In this document: positions 14,039-25,341 of the stretch, piece after piece | How the letters are laid out: every line of letters begins with the position of its first letter | Numbering within the stretch: position 1 is the stretch's first letter | Assembly: GCA_012514545.1 (NCBI GenBank) | Contig: JAAZAC010000198.1 | Span: 1 to 28,247, forward strand | Length of the DNA stretch: 28,247 nucleotides | Source of the DNA: Actinomycetales bacterium | GTDB lineage: Bacteria; Actinomycetota; Actinomycetes; Actinomycetales; Cellulomonadaceae | Reading direction: 5' to 3' | Translations under genes and position numbers: made by a program | Notes under the pieces: generated by a model | What the model was told of the DNA's origin: nothing | Databases searched by the model: none | What the model saw: the letters and a program-made list of their open reading frames with translations, nothing else

Positions 14039-16200
14039 ACGCGCTCACGCTGGCGGCGCTGGCCCTCGCGGCAGTGCTGGCGGCGGCGGTGGCGTGGCTC
14101 GCGACGCGGCGGCGTCGCGAGGTCGCCGCGCGCGCCCACGAGCTCGCCACGACGCAGCGGCGGCTCGCCGCCGTGCTCGCCTCCGGGCGCGACGGCGTCG
14201 TGCTGCACGCCCCGGACGGCACCGTGCTGCTCGCCAACGACGCGGCGGCCCGCGCCGTCGACATGCCCGCCGCGGACCTCGTCGGCCGGCGCGTGGGCGA
14301 GCTGCCCGTGCGGTGGACGACCGAGCAGGGGCAGGACGTCGCCCCCGCCGCGGTCTTCTCCCCGCCGCCGACGCCGGGCGGCCCGCCGTTCGTCGTCGGG
14401 CTGGCCCCGCGCACGGGCGCGTCGGTCCGCTGGGTGCAGGTGACCACGCACCCCGTCGCCCGCGTGGGCGGGGGGCACGACCTGCTCACCGTCCTCGCCG
14501 ACGTCACCGGGCCGCGCGAGGTGCGGGCCGCGCTCGCGCGGTCCGAGCTGCAGTTCCGCCTCGCCATGGAGAACGCCCCGATCGGCATGGCGCTCGCGGA
14601 CCCGCAGTGGCGGCTGCAGGAGGTCAACGCCGCGCTCGCGTCGCTCTTCGCCGTCCAGCCGTCGGTGCTCGTGGGGCACGACCTGTCCGCGCTGTCCCAC
14701 CCGGACGACCGCGCCACGGAGCGCGCGAGCGTCCAGCGGCTCCTCGCGGGCGAGGGCGACAGGTTCTCGCTCGAGAAGCGCTACCTGCGCCCCGACGGCC
14801 AGACCGTCTGGGTGGTCCTCGACGTCGTGCTCGTGCGCACCGACGAGGGCACGCCGGACCACTTCGTCATCCAGATGCGCGACATCACGGAGTCGCGCCT
14901 GCAGTCCGAGATGCTCGCGCACCGCGCGACGCACGACCCGCTCACCGGGCTCGCGAACCGCGCCTCGATGCAGGAGGTGCTCCAGCGCGCGTGCGAGCCG
15001 CCGGACGCCCCCGGCCGGGTCGCCGTGCTCGCCATCGACCTCGACGAGTTCAAGCAGATCAACGACAGGTACGGCCACGCCGCCGGCGACGACGTGCTCG
15101 TGCACGTCGCGGGCGTGCTCCGCGCGGCGACGGCGGGCCGCGGCCTGGTCGCCCGCCAGGGCGGCGACGAGTTCGCGATCGTCGTCATCGGCGACGACGC
15201 CGCCCGCGTCGCGTTCGAGATCGCCGCGGGGATCCACAAGGGGCTGCTCAACCCCGTGCGCACGCACCGCCGCCAGCTGCCGATCCGGGCGAGCGTCGGC
15301 ATCGCCGTCGCCGAGCCCGCGATCCTCACGACCGGGGCCATGGGCATGCTCGCGGCCGCCGACGCCGCGCTCTACCGCGCGAAGGGGGCGGGCCGCAGCC
15401 GCACGGAGGTCTACGACCGGTCGATGACGATGACGGCCGGCGCGCGGCACGGCGCCGTCGCCGAGCTCGTCCACGCGATCGAGGCGGGCGAGCTGGTCCT
15501 GCACTACCAGCCGACCGTGGACCTCGCGACGGGCCACGTCGTGGGGCACGAGGCGCTCGTCCGCTGGCAGCACCCGGACCGGGGCCTGCTCCTGCCGGGC
15601 TCCTTCCTGCCGACGGCGGTCGAGGGCGGCCTCGCGGTCGCCCTCGGCACGAACGTGGTCCGGCAGGCGGCCGCCTTCCTCCAGCGCACCGCGGGGACCG
15701 GACGCTGGGTGTCGGTCAACGTCTCCGCCGACCAGCTCGGCGACGGCGAGCTCGCCGCCCAGGTGCTCTCCGCCGTCGGGCGGCACCGGGTCGAGCCGGG
15801 ACGGCTCGTCATCGAGCTCACGGAGGCCGGGCTCGTGGACGGCGAGAGCCGCGTGCGGCACGAGCTGGCGGACCTGCGCGCCGCCGGGATCCCGGTGCTC
15901 CTCGACGACTTCGGCACCGGCATCGCGCCGCTGTCGTACCTGCGCGACCTGCCCGTCGACGGCGTCAAGCTCGACATGTCCTTCACGGCCGGCATCCCGG
16001 AGGACCCCCAGGCGGCGCGCGTGAGCCGGGCGCTCGGCGCCCTCGCCCGCGAGCTCGACATGATCACGATCGCCGAGGGCGTCGAGACGGTCGGGCAGGC
16101 GCAGTTCCTGCGCGCCTGCGGCTGGGAGTACGGCCAGGGCTGGCTGTTCGGCGCGGGGGAGTCGGAGACGGTCCAGCCCGCGCTGGTCGAGGGCGCCTGA
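14020..16200 (+). CDS. PAS-PAS-GGDEF-EAL bifunctional cyclic-di-GMP enzyme
   Basis: 726 aa. An N-terminal membrane helix spans about residues 8-28. Two PAS-like sensor domains follow, about 45-165 and 175-295, the second ending in VIQMRDITESRLQSEML. The GGDEF domain starts at HDPLTGLANR and has the intact catalytic motif G381-G-D-E-F385. No RxxD product-inhibition site lies five residues before it. The EAL domain has E511-A-L (EALVRW), VNVSADQL, VIELTEAGL, LLDDFGTG, DGVKLDMSF and ITIAEGVET, so its metal-binding residues appear complete. Both synthesis and breakdown of c-di-GMP are therefore possible. ATG 14020 overlaps the ftsK end by 19 nt. Only a weak ribosome binding site precedes it, so translation may depend on coupling to ftsK. 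Confidence 0.94.
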   Translation: MGPGGLDALTLAALALAAVLAAAVAWLATRRRREVAARAHELATTQRRLAAVLASGRDGVVLHAPDGTVLLANDAAARAVDMPAADLVGRRVGELPVRWTTEQGQDVAPAAVFSPPPTPGGPPFVVGLAPRTGASVRWVQVTTHPVARVGGGHDLLTVLADVTGPREVRAALARSELQFRLAMENAPIGMALADPQWRLQEVNAALASLFAVQPSVLVGHDLSALSHPDDRATERASVQRLLAGEGDRFSLEKRYLRPDGQTVWVVLDVVLVRTDEGTPDHFVIQMRDITESRLQSEMLAHRATHDPLTGLANRASMQEVLQRACEPPDAPGRVAVLAIDLDEFKQINDRYGHAAGDDVLVHVAGVLRAATAGRGLVARQGGDEFAIVVIGDDAARVAFEIAAGIHKGLLNPVRTHRRQLPIRASVGIAVAEPAILTTGAMGMLAAADAALYRAKGAGRSRTEVYDRSMTMTAGARHGAVAELVHAIEAGELVLHYQPTVDLATGHVVGHEALVRWQHPDRGLLLPGSFLPTAVEGGLAVALGTNVVRQAAAFLQRTAGTGRWVSVNVSADQLGDGELAAQVLSAVGRHRVEPGRLVIELTEAGLVDGESRVRHELADLRAAGIPVLLDDFGTGIAPLSYLRDLPVDGVKLDMSFTAGIPEDPQAARVSRALGALARELDMITIAEGVETVGQAQFLRACGWEYGQGWLFGAGESETVQPALVEGA

Positions 16201-16213
16201 CGCCCGTCAGGCG
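16194..16213. terminator. Bidirectional hairpin containing both convergent stop codons
   Basis: A 9-bp perfect stem, CGCCTGACG and CGTCAGGCG, has a CC loop; the innermost pair would open in RNA. The left arm contains the TGA of the GGDEF-EAL gene (16198-16200). The right arm contains the stop of capA (complement of 16207-16209). It can form in either transcript. Confidence 0.65.
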
Positions 16214-17526
16214 GGCGGGGCGGGCACCCGGTCGGACAGCACGGGGGGCAGGCCGGTCGCCGTCGGCGGCGCGGTGAGCTCGGGCGCCGCGGTCCCCGCG
16301 ACCTGCGCGACGAGCGCGTGCCGCTTCGAGACCTCCGACGCGGGCACCGTCCCCGCGGCCGCGCCCGCCGCCGCGGCGGCCGAGAGCGACTCCACGCGCT
16401 GGCCGCCTCGCCGGTCCATCGTCACGGCCGTCCACTCGACGGCGGTGACCGTGGCCGGGCCGTCCGGCGGCTTCGTGAACGTCGCGAGCAGCATGAGGCC
16501 GTTCTGCGTCGTCGCGGCCAGCCCGGCGTGCGGGCCCTGGTTGGAGATGAAGTTGCCCAGCCCGTACGCGACCCACATGCCCTCGCCGCGCGGGCCGCCC
16601 GGCAGCTCGACGACGGGCTGCGGCACGTGCGCGTGGTGCCCGATGAGCAGGTCGATCACCCCGGACGCGGCGAGCGCGGCGGCGATCTCCTCCTGCCGGT
16701 CGGTCGGCGAGGACGTGTACTCCACGCAGCAGTGCACGCTCGCCACGACGACGTCGGCCCCCGCCGCCCGCGCGGCCGTCGCCTGCGCGACGAGGGCGTC
16801 GGTGTCGATGAGCTGCACCGCCCAGGGGGCGGACGAGGGGATGGGCAGGCCGTTGGTGCCGTAGGTGGCCGCGATGTGCGCGACGCGGATCGCCTGGCCC
16901 TCGCGGTACAGGGTGTACACCTGCGGGGCCGCCGCCTCCTCGGCGCTGCGGGCCGTGCCGACGTGCCCGAGGCCCACGGCGTCGAACGCGTCGAGCGTGG
17001 CGACCACGCCGTCCATGCCGCGGTCGAGGCTGTGGTTCGACGCCGTGGAGCACCCGTCCCAGCCGCTCGCGCGCAGGTTCGCGGCGATCTCCACCGGGGC
17101 CCCGAACATCGGGAACCCGGAGGGCTGCGTGCCGGCCGGCGCGATCGGCACCTCCATGTGGCACAGCGCGAGGTCGGCGCCCTCGACGAAGGCCCGGATC
17201 GGCGCGAAGAGCGGCCCGAAGTCGTACCCGGAGCCCGCGCGCGCGGCCGAGTTCACCGACTGGTGGGTGAGCACGTCGCCCGCCGCGAGGATCGTGAACA
17301 CGGCGTCCACGGGCGTCGGGGTGGGGGTCGGCGTCGGCGTGGGGGTCGGCGTCGGCGTGGGGGTCGCGGACGGGGTCGGCGCCGCGGCGGCGTCGGGCTC
17401 GCCGTCCAGCCAGGGGAGTCCCTGCCAGGCCGCGCCCGCGGCCGCGCCGGTGACGAGCAGCGCCGTCACGACGGCCGCCAGGCGGGCGGGCGCGCGCGAG
17501 GCCTCGGACCGGACGTGGCGGGGCAC
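16207..17526 (-). CDS. CapA/PgsA-like metallophosphoesterase-fold secreted or membrane-anchored protein
   Basis: 439 aa from GTG 17526. Residues about 14-34 form a signal or anchor helix (ARLAAVVTALLVTGAAAGAAW). A Thr-Pro repeat linker (nine TP units) runs to about residue 72. The CapA-type domain (PGA_cap, PF09587) follows: FTILAAGDVLTHQSVN, ADLALCHMEVPIAP, CSTASNHSLDRGMDGVVATLDAF, and LLIGHHAHVPQPVVEL with WVAYGLGNFISNQ. Family members are named for poly-gamma-glutamate capsule assembly, but most chromosomal copies without capBC are of unknown role, and no capBC is seen here. The TP linker suggests a cell-wall-spanning position. It is convergent with the GGDEF-EAL gene and divergent from pgsA (38 nt apart). 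Confidence 0.88.
   Translation of the reverse strand: MPRHVRSEASRAPARLAAVVTALLVTGAAAGAAWQGLPWLDGEPDAAAAPTPSATPTPTPTPTPTPTPTPTPVDAVFTILAAGDVLTHQSVNSAARAGSGYDFGPLFAPIRAFVEGADLALCHMEVPIAPAGTQPSGFPMFGAPVEIAANLRASGWDGCSTASNHSLDRGMDGVVATLDAFDAVGLGHVGTARSAEEAAAPQVYTLYREGQAIRVAHIAATYGTNGLPIPSSAPWAVQLIDTDALVAQATAARAAGADVVVASVHCCVEYTSSPTDRQEEIAAALAASGVIDLLIGHHAHVPQPVVELPGGPRGEGMWVAYGLGNFISNQGPHAGLAATTQNGLMLLATFTKPPDGPATVTAVEWTAVTMDRRGGQRVESLSAAAAAGAAAGTVPASEVSKRHALVAQVAGTAAPELTAPPTATGLPPVLSDRVPAPPA
17311..17364 (-). repeat. Tandem repeat coding the Thr-Pro linker of the CapA-like protein
   Basis: Nine alternating Pro and Thr codons (54 nt) include an 18-bp unit repeated exactly at 17323-17340 and 17341-17358, with 6 more bases matching. 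All changes in copy number by 6 or 18 bp stay in frame, so the linker length could vary between strains. Confidence 0.85.
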
Positions 17527-17532
17527 GCCGAG

Positions 17533-17538
17533 ACGATA
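17533..17538 (-). promoter_or_regulatory. capA-like gene promoter, leaderless (-10 TATCGT)
   Basis: On the minus strand TATCGT ends 6 nt before GTG 17526. It lies back to back with the pgsA -10 box, only 13 nt away, so the two promoters probably compete for space. Confidence 0.5.
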
Positions 17539-17551
17539 CCGTGCGGCCCCC

Positions 17552-17557
17552 TAGGGT
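17552..17557 (+). promoter_or_regulatory. pgsA promoter, leaderless (-10 TAGGGT)
   Basis: TAGGGT is followed by 7 nt and GTG 17565, the same spacing as dapB, thyA and dapA. It lies downstream of the alternative in-frame GTG at 17541, which rules that start out. Confidence 0.65.
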
Positions 17558-17564
17558 TGGTCCC

Positions 17565-18140
17565 GTGCCCGCTGCCGTCCGGTCCGTCTGGACCCCCGCG
17601 AACGTCGTCACCTCGGTGCGCCTCGTGCTCGTCCCGCTGGTCGTGGCGGCGCTGCTCGTCGACGACGACGGCGGCTGGCGCCTCGTCGCGACGGCCCTCT
17701 TCGTCCTCGCGGCCGCGACCGACCGCCTCGACGGCTGGCTCGCCCGGCACCGCGACGAGGTCACGGAGTGGGGCAAGCTCGTCGACCCCATCGCCGACAA
17801 GGCCCTCATGGGCGGCGCCCTCGTCACGCTCTCGTGGCTCGGCGACCTGCCCTGGTGGGTGACCGTCGTCATCCTCGTGCGGGAGCTGGGCATCACCGCG
17901 CTGCGCCTGGCGGTGCTGCGGTACGTCGTCATCCCCGCCTCGCGGGGCGGCAAGCTCAAGACCGTCCTGCAGTCGGTGGGCATCGGCCTCTTCCTCCTGC
18001 CGCTGGACCGCCTGCCCGACGCCGTCGGCACCGTCGCGTGGGTCGTCGTCCTCCTCGCCGTCGTCGTCACGGTGGTCACCGGCGTCGACTACGTGCGGCG
18101 GGGCTGGCAGGTGCGCCGCGCCGCCCGGGAGGTCGCGTGA
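17565..18140 (+). CDS. pgsA: CDP-diacylglycerol--glycerol-3-phosphate 3-phosphatidyltransferase
   Basis: 191 aa from GTG 17565. It makes phosphatidylglycerophosphate, the precursor of phosphatidylglycerol and cardiolipin, in the membrane. The CDP-alcohol phosphotransferase motif D-x2-D-G-x2-A-R-x8-G-x3-D-x3-D is complete: D53, D56, G57, A60, R61, G70, D74, D78. It is preceded by TPANVVTSVRLVLVPLVV and followed by four or five membrane helices. The motif alone does not separate PgsA from related synthases; the position between ftsK and cinA/clgR matches PgsA in other actinomycetes (pgsA3 in mycobacteria). cinA starts within its stop codon (GTGA). Confidence 0.92.
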   Translation: MPAAVRSVWTPANVVTSVRLVLVPLVVAALLVDDDGGWRLVATALFVLAAATDRLDGWLARHRDEVTEWGKLVDPIADKALMGGALVTLSWLGDLPWWVTVVILVRELGITALRLAVLRYVVIPASRGGKLKTVLQSVGIGLFLLPLDRLPDAVGTVAWVVVLLAVVVTVVTGVDYVRRGWQVRRAAREVA

Positions 18141-18634
18141 GCGGCGGGCCCACGGCGGAGGCCGCGGCCGCGGTGCGCCTGCTCGTCGCGGCCGGGCGGA
18201 CGGTGGCGGTCGCCGAGTCGCTCACCGGCGGGGCGGTGACGTCGGCGCTCGTGGACGTGCCGGGCGCCTCGGCGTGCCTGCGCGGCGGCGTGGTCGCCTA
18301 CGCCACGGACGTCAAGGAGCGGCTGCTGGGCGTGCCGGCCGACCTGCTCGCCGGCGGCGCGGTGGACCCCGAGGTGGCCCGCGCGATGGCCCGCGGGGTC
18401 CGCGCGGCGCTCGCCGCCGACGTCGGGGTGGCGACGACGGGCGTCGCCGGCCCGGACCCGGCCGACGGCCGGCCGGTGGGGGAGTTCCACGTCGCGGTCG
18501 TGGGGCCGGACAGCGAGCTCGTGCGGTCGGTGCGCCCGGAGGCGGGGGCGGCCCCACCGGGGCGGGAGGCCGTGCGCCGCGCCGCCCGGGACGCCGCGCT
18601 CGCGCTGCTGGTGGGGGCGCTGGCGCGCCCGTGA
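18137..18634 (+). CDS. cinA: CinA C-terminal-domain protein (PncC-like nicotinamide-nucleotide amidase)
   Basis: 165 aa, the length of stand-alone CinA C-terminal domain proteins; the N-terminal molybdopterin-like domain is absent. Diagnostic segments are VAVAESLTGGAVTSALVDVPGAS, GGVVAYATDVKERLLGVP, VDPEVARAMARGVRAAL and VGVATTGVAGPDPADGRPVGEFHVAV. Characterised members deamidate nicotinamide mononucleotide to nicotinate mononucleotide. GTG 18137 overlaps the pgsA stop (GTGA). The product may salvage NMN made by NAD-dependent DNA ligase; that link is inferred from the family, not from this sequence. Confidence 0.92.
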   Translation: MSGGPTAEAAAAVRLLVAAGRTVAVAESLTGGAVTSALVDVPGASACLRGGVVAYATDVKERLLGVPADLLAGGAVDPEVARAMARGVRAALAADVGVATTGVAGPDPADGRPVGEFHVAVVGPDSELVRSVRPEAGAAPPGREAVRRAARDAALALLVGALARP

Positions 18635-18688
18635 GCACGGCCCGCCCGGGGGCGGGACGCGGCGCGCAGCCGCGTCGGAGCGGGGGCG

Positions 18689-18714
18689 GGAACAGACGGC
18701 GGCGGCCGGGCGTT
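18689..18714 (+). promoter_or_regulatory. SigR/SigH/SigE-type (ECF) promoter upstream of clgR
   Basis: GGAAC (18689-18693), 18 nt, GTT (18712-18714). This matches the actinomycete thiol/heat/envelope-stress sigma consensus GGAAT/C-N18-GTT. clgR is a known target of such sigma factors in mycobacteria and corynebacteria. It would give a leader of about 165 nt. Confidence 0.6.
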
Positions 18715-18747
18715 GGACGGTACGTGAAGCCTCGGACCGGAGTGCCG

Positions 18748-18774
18748 GCGGGTCGCCCGCGCGGTATGACCCGC
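18748..18774 (+). repeat. Inverted repeat in the clgR upstream region
   Basis: GCGGGTC (18748-18754) and GACCCGC (18768-18774) are separated by 13 nt. The repeat would lie in the leader of transcripts from the upstream stress promoter, or act as a protein site upstream of the second promoter. Function unknown. Confidence 0.4.
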
Positions 18775-18795
18775 GACGCCGTCCGGCCCGCAGGG

Positions 18796-18801
18796 TACGG
18801 T
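18796..18801 (+). promoter_or_regulatory. Possible second clgR promoter (-10 TACGGT)
   Basis: TACGGT lies about 90 nt before the clgR start and below the inverted repeat. No good -35 is seen. The long remaining leader and the strong ribosome binding site separate this gene from the leaderless ones. Confidence 0.3.
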
Positions 18802-18869
18802 AGTAGTCCCACAGAGCGCAGGCGCCCGCCGTCGGCGGCACCGGACGACGTCCGGCGGGCACCCGGGAA

Positions 18870-18880
18870 GAAGGAGGGAG
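18870..18880 (+). promoter_or_regulatory. Strong ribosome binding site of clgR
   Basis: The purine run AAGGAGGGAGG ends 8 nt before ATG 18889 and identifies that ATG as the start. Confidence 0.75.
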
Positions 18881-18888
18881 GTCGTCCG

Positions 18889-19227
18889 ATGGTCGTCCTT
18901 CGACGTGAGATCGGCGACGTCCTCCGCGGCGTGCGCCAGCGCCAGGGCCGGACCCTCCGCGAGGTGTCCTCGGCCGCCCGGGTGAGCCTCGGCTACCTCA
19001 GCGAGGTCGAGCGGGGCCAGAAGGAGGCCTCGTCCGAGCTGCTCAGCGCGATCTGCGACGCGCTCGACGTGCCGCTGTGGCTCGTCCTGCGCGAGGTGAG
19101 CGACCGCGTCGCCCTCGCCGACGGCCTGACGATCCCGGACACCGTGCCCGTCGACCTGGCCGACTGCCTGGGCCGCGGGCGCGTGCGCGACGAGGCCGTG
19201 CCCGCCGGGCTCGCCCCCGTCGGCTGA
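18889..19227 (+). CDS. clgR: ClgR/PopR-type transcriptional activator of Clp protease genes
   Basis: 112 aa. The XRE-type helix-turn-helix fills residues about 8-65: REIGDVLRGVRQRQGRTLREVSSAARVSLGYLSEVERGQKEASSELLSAICDALDVPL. This segment is the strongly conserved ClgR signature, and the length equals the mycobacterial protein as I recall it. ClgR activates clpP1P2/clpC and other proteostasis genes and is itself turned over by ClpP in several actinomycetes. The C terminus here ends APAGLAPVG, a small-residue tail that could serve as a degron. The gene stands alone behind a 254-nt upstream region with a stress-sigma-like promoter, and it is convergent with nei2. Confidence 0.93.
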   Translation: MVVLRREIGDVLRGVRQRQGRTLREVSSAARVSLGYLSEVERGQKEASSELLSAICDALDVPLWLVLREVSDRVALADGLTIPDTVPVDLADCLGRGRVRDEAVPAGLAPVG

Positions 19228-19251
19228 GCCGCCCGGCCGCGTCGCCCTCAC

Positions 19252-19269
19252 CGCCGGAGCCCTCCGGCG
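19252..19269. terminator. Bidirectional hairpin terminator between clgR and nei2
   Basis: Perfect 8-bp stem CGCCGGAG / CTCCGGCG with a CC spacer, directly abutting the nei2 stop codon (19270) and 25 nt after the clgR stop. It has the same compact design as the hairpin at 16194-16213. Confidence 0.6.
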
Positions 19270-20053
19270 TCAGTCCCCGCGCGCCTGGCACGCGGGGCAC
19301 CACCACACCGGCCGCTGCATGGGCGGTCGCCGCGCCGTGCCGACGGCGATCGGCGTGCCGCAGCGCCGGCACGGCTGCCCGCCGCGCCCGTGGACGAGGG
19401 TCGTGCGGCCGCGCGCCGTGTCGCCCGTCGCCGTCGGGCTCGGCGCCGCGACGCTGCGCGCCATGAGCGTGCGCGCGACCATGAGCAGCGAGGCCAGGTC
19501 GCACGCGTCCGCCGGGGTCCACGGCCACACGCGCCGCGCGAAGAGCGACTCGGCCGCGTAGATCGTGCCGATGCCTGCGGCGACCGTCTGGTCGAGGAGC
19601 ACCTCGACGACGGGCGTCGCCCCCCGCTGGGCCGCGCGGGCGAGCGCCTCCGCGAGCCCCCGGCTGGGGAAGTCCTCGGCGAGCACGTCCGGCCCCAGGT
19701 GCGCGACGAGCTCGCCCTCCCGCGACGTCGGCACGACGTCGAGCACGCCGATGAGGTGCCCGACGGCGGTCCGCTCCGCCGTCGCGAGCACGACCCGGAC
19801 GTCCGGCCCCCGGCCCGCCGCCGCGGGCGAGCCCGTGGGGTGCGTGCGCCAGAAGCCGTCCATCCGCAGGTGGGTGTGCAGGGTGCGCCCGTCGTCGAAC
19901 CGCGTGAACAGGTGCTTGCCGTAGGCGTGGCTGCCGAGCACCACCCGCCCGTCGAACGACGTGCCCGCGGCCGTGGGCCAGCGCAGGTCGGTGCGCACGA
20001 CCGCCGCGCCCCGCAGCGCCCGGTCGAGGGCGGCCGCGGTGCGGGCCAGGACG

Positions 20054-20067
<14 letters not shown>
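19270..20067 (-). CDS. nei2: Endonuclease VIII / Fpg-Nei family DNA glycosylase (Nei2-like)
   Basis: 265 aa. It is a bifunctional base-excision glycosylase/AP lyase for oxidised bases. It begins MPEGD, giving the catalytic Pro2 and Glu3 after removal of Met1; MPEGD is typical of Nei2 rather than Fpg (MPELP). Other family parts are GSHAYGKHLFTRFDDGRTLHTHLRMDG, then the helix-two-turn-helix region VVEVLLDQTVAAGIGTIYAAESLFARR. The C-terminal zinc finger is CRRC followed by WCPAC near residues 232-261. The start overlaps the end of lhr by 14 nt, so the two are coupled. The lhr-nei2 pairing is also found in mycobacteria. Confidence 0.93.
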
Positions 20068-24895
<4,828 letters not shown>

Positions 24896-24901
24896 CGGGC
24901 C

Positions 24902-24924
24902 ATTGTCGCGGGCGGGGCCGACAC
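24902..24924 (-). promoter_or_regulatory. RecA-NDp/PafBC-type damage promoter of lhr-nei2, leaderless
   Basis: Read on the minus strand: GTGTCGGCC (24924-24916), 8 nt, GACAAT (24907-24902), 6 nt, then GTG 24895. The core TGTCGG and the spacing to the -10 are the same as at recA and the glycosylase-like gene. Confidence 0.6.
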
Positions 24925-24960
24925 CGCGGGGCGGGTCGCCCGGCCCGGCCGGCCGCGAGG

Positions 24961-25010
24961 GCGGTCGGGTCGGGCGGTCGGGTCGGGCGGTCGGGTCGGG
25001 CGGTCGGGCC
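24961..25010. repeat. 13-bp tandem repeat, nearly four copies, between lhr and the DUF3046 gene
   Basis: The unit GCGGTCGGGTCGG occurs exactly at 24961, 24974 and 24987. A fourth, partial copy (GCGGTCGGGCC) runs 25000-25010. It is non-coding and lies upstream of both divergent promoters. Confidence 0.9.
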
Positions 25011-25014
25011 GTGG

Positions 25015-25020
25015 CAGGGT
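25015..25020 (+). promoter_or_regulatory. DUF3046 gene promoter, probably leaderless (-10-like CAGGGT)
   Basis: CAGGGT is followed by 6 nt and GTG 25027. It departs from TANNNT at the first base only and sits directly after the 13-bp repeats. Confidence 0.4.
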
Positions 25021-25026
25021 GGACCG

Positions 25027-25248
25027 GTGCGGTACAGCGAGTTCTGGGAGCTGGTCGACGACGTGCTCGGCCCGGGCGGCCGGACGGTGGCGCGCGACCT
25101 CGTGCTCGACGCGCTCGCCGACCGCACCGCCCAGCAGGCGCTGGACGACGGCGAGGAGCCGGTCCGCGTGTGGCGCGCCCTCTGCGACGCCCTGGAGGTG
25201 CCGCCCGCGCTGCGCTGGGGGCGGGACCGGCCGCGGCGCCGGTCCTAG
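25027..25248 (+). CDS. DUF3046 family small protein
   Basis: 73 aa from GTG 25027. The N terminus MRYSEFWELVDDVLGPGGRTVARDLVLDAL and the middle DRTAQQALDDGEEPVRVWRALCDALEVP are characteristic of DUF3046 (PF11248). This is a family of about 60-75 aa found in actinomycetes close to recA. The function is unknown. The predicted fold is all-helical and soluble. The C terminus is basic (RWGRDRPRRRS). It is divergent from lhr, and an inverted repeat follows it. Its constant neighbourhood with recA is suggestive but not evidence of a DNA-repair role. Confidence 0.9.
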   Translation: MRYSEFWELVDDVLGPGGRTVARDLVLDALADRTAQQALDDGEEPVRVWRALCDALEVPPALRWGRDRPRRRS

Positions 25249-25258
25249 CCGTCCGGGC

Positions 25259-25306
25259 GCCGACGCCGGCCCCCGACGGCCGCCCGACGTCGTGACCGGC
25301 GTCGGC
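25259..25306. terminator. 11-bp inverted repeat downstream of the DUF3046 gene (terminator candidate)
   Basis: GCCGACGCCGG (25259-25269) and CCGGCGTCGGC (25296-25306) are exact complements with a 26-nt loop that can fold further (CGACG/CGTCG). It lies 10 nt after the stop of the DUF3046 gene and 56 nt before the ABC gene start. Confidence 0.5.
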
Positions 25307-25341
25307 CGCCTGCCGGGGCAATGAAGTGGGGCGATGTCCGT

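Noticed and set aside
17311..17364. The repeat at 17311 as a CRISPR-like or non-coding array
   Set aside because: It has no spacers, is in frame within the CapA-like gene, and codes a Thr-Pro linker.
17541..17564. GTG 17541 as the pgsA start
   Set aside because: The -10 box TAGGGT at 17552-17557 lies downstream of it and points to GTG 17565.
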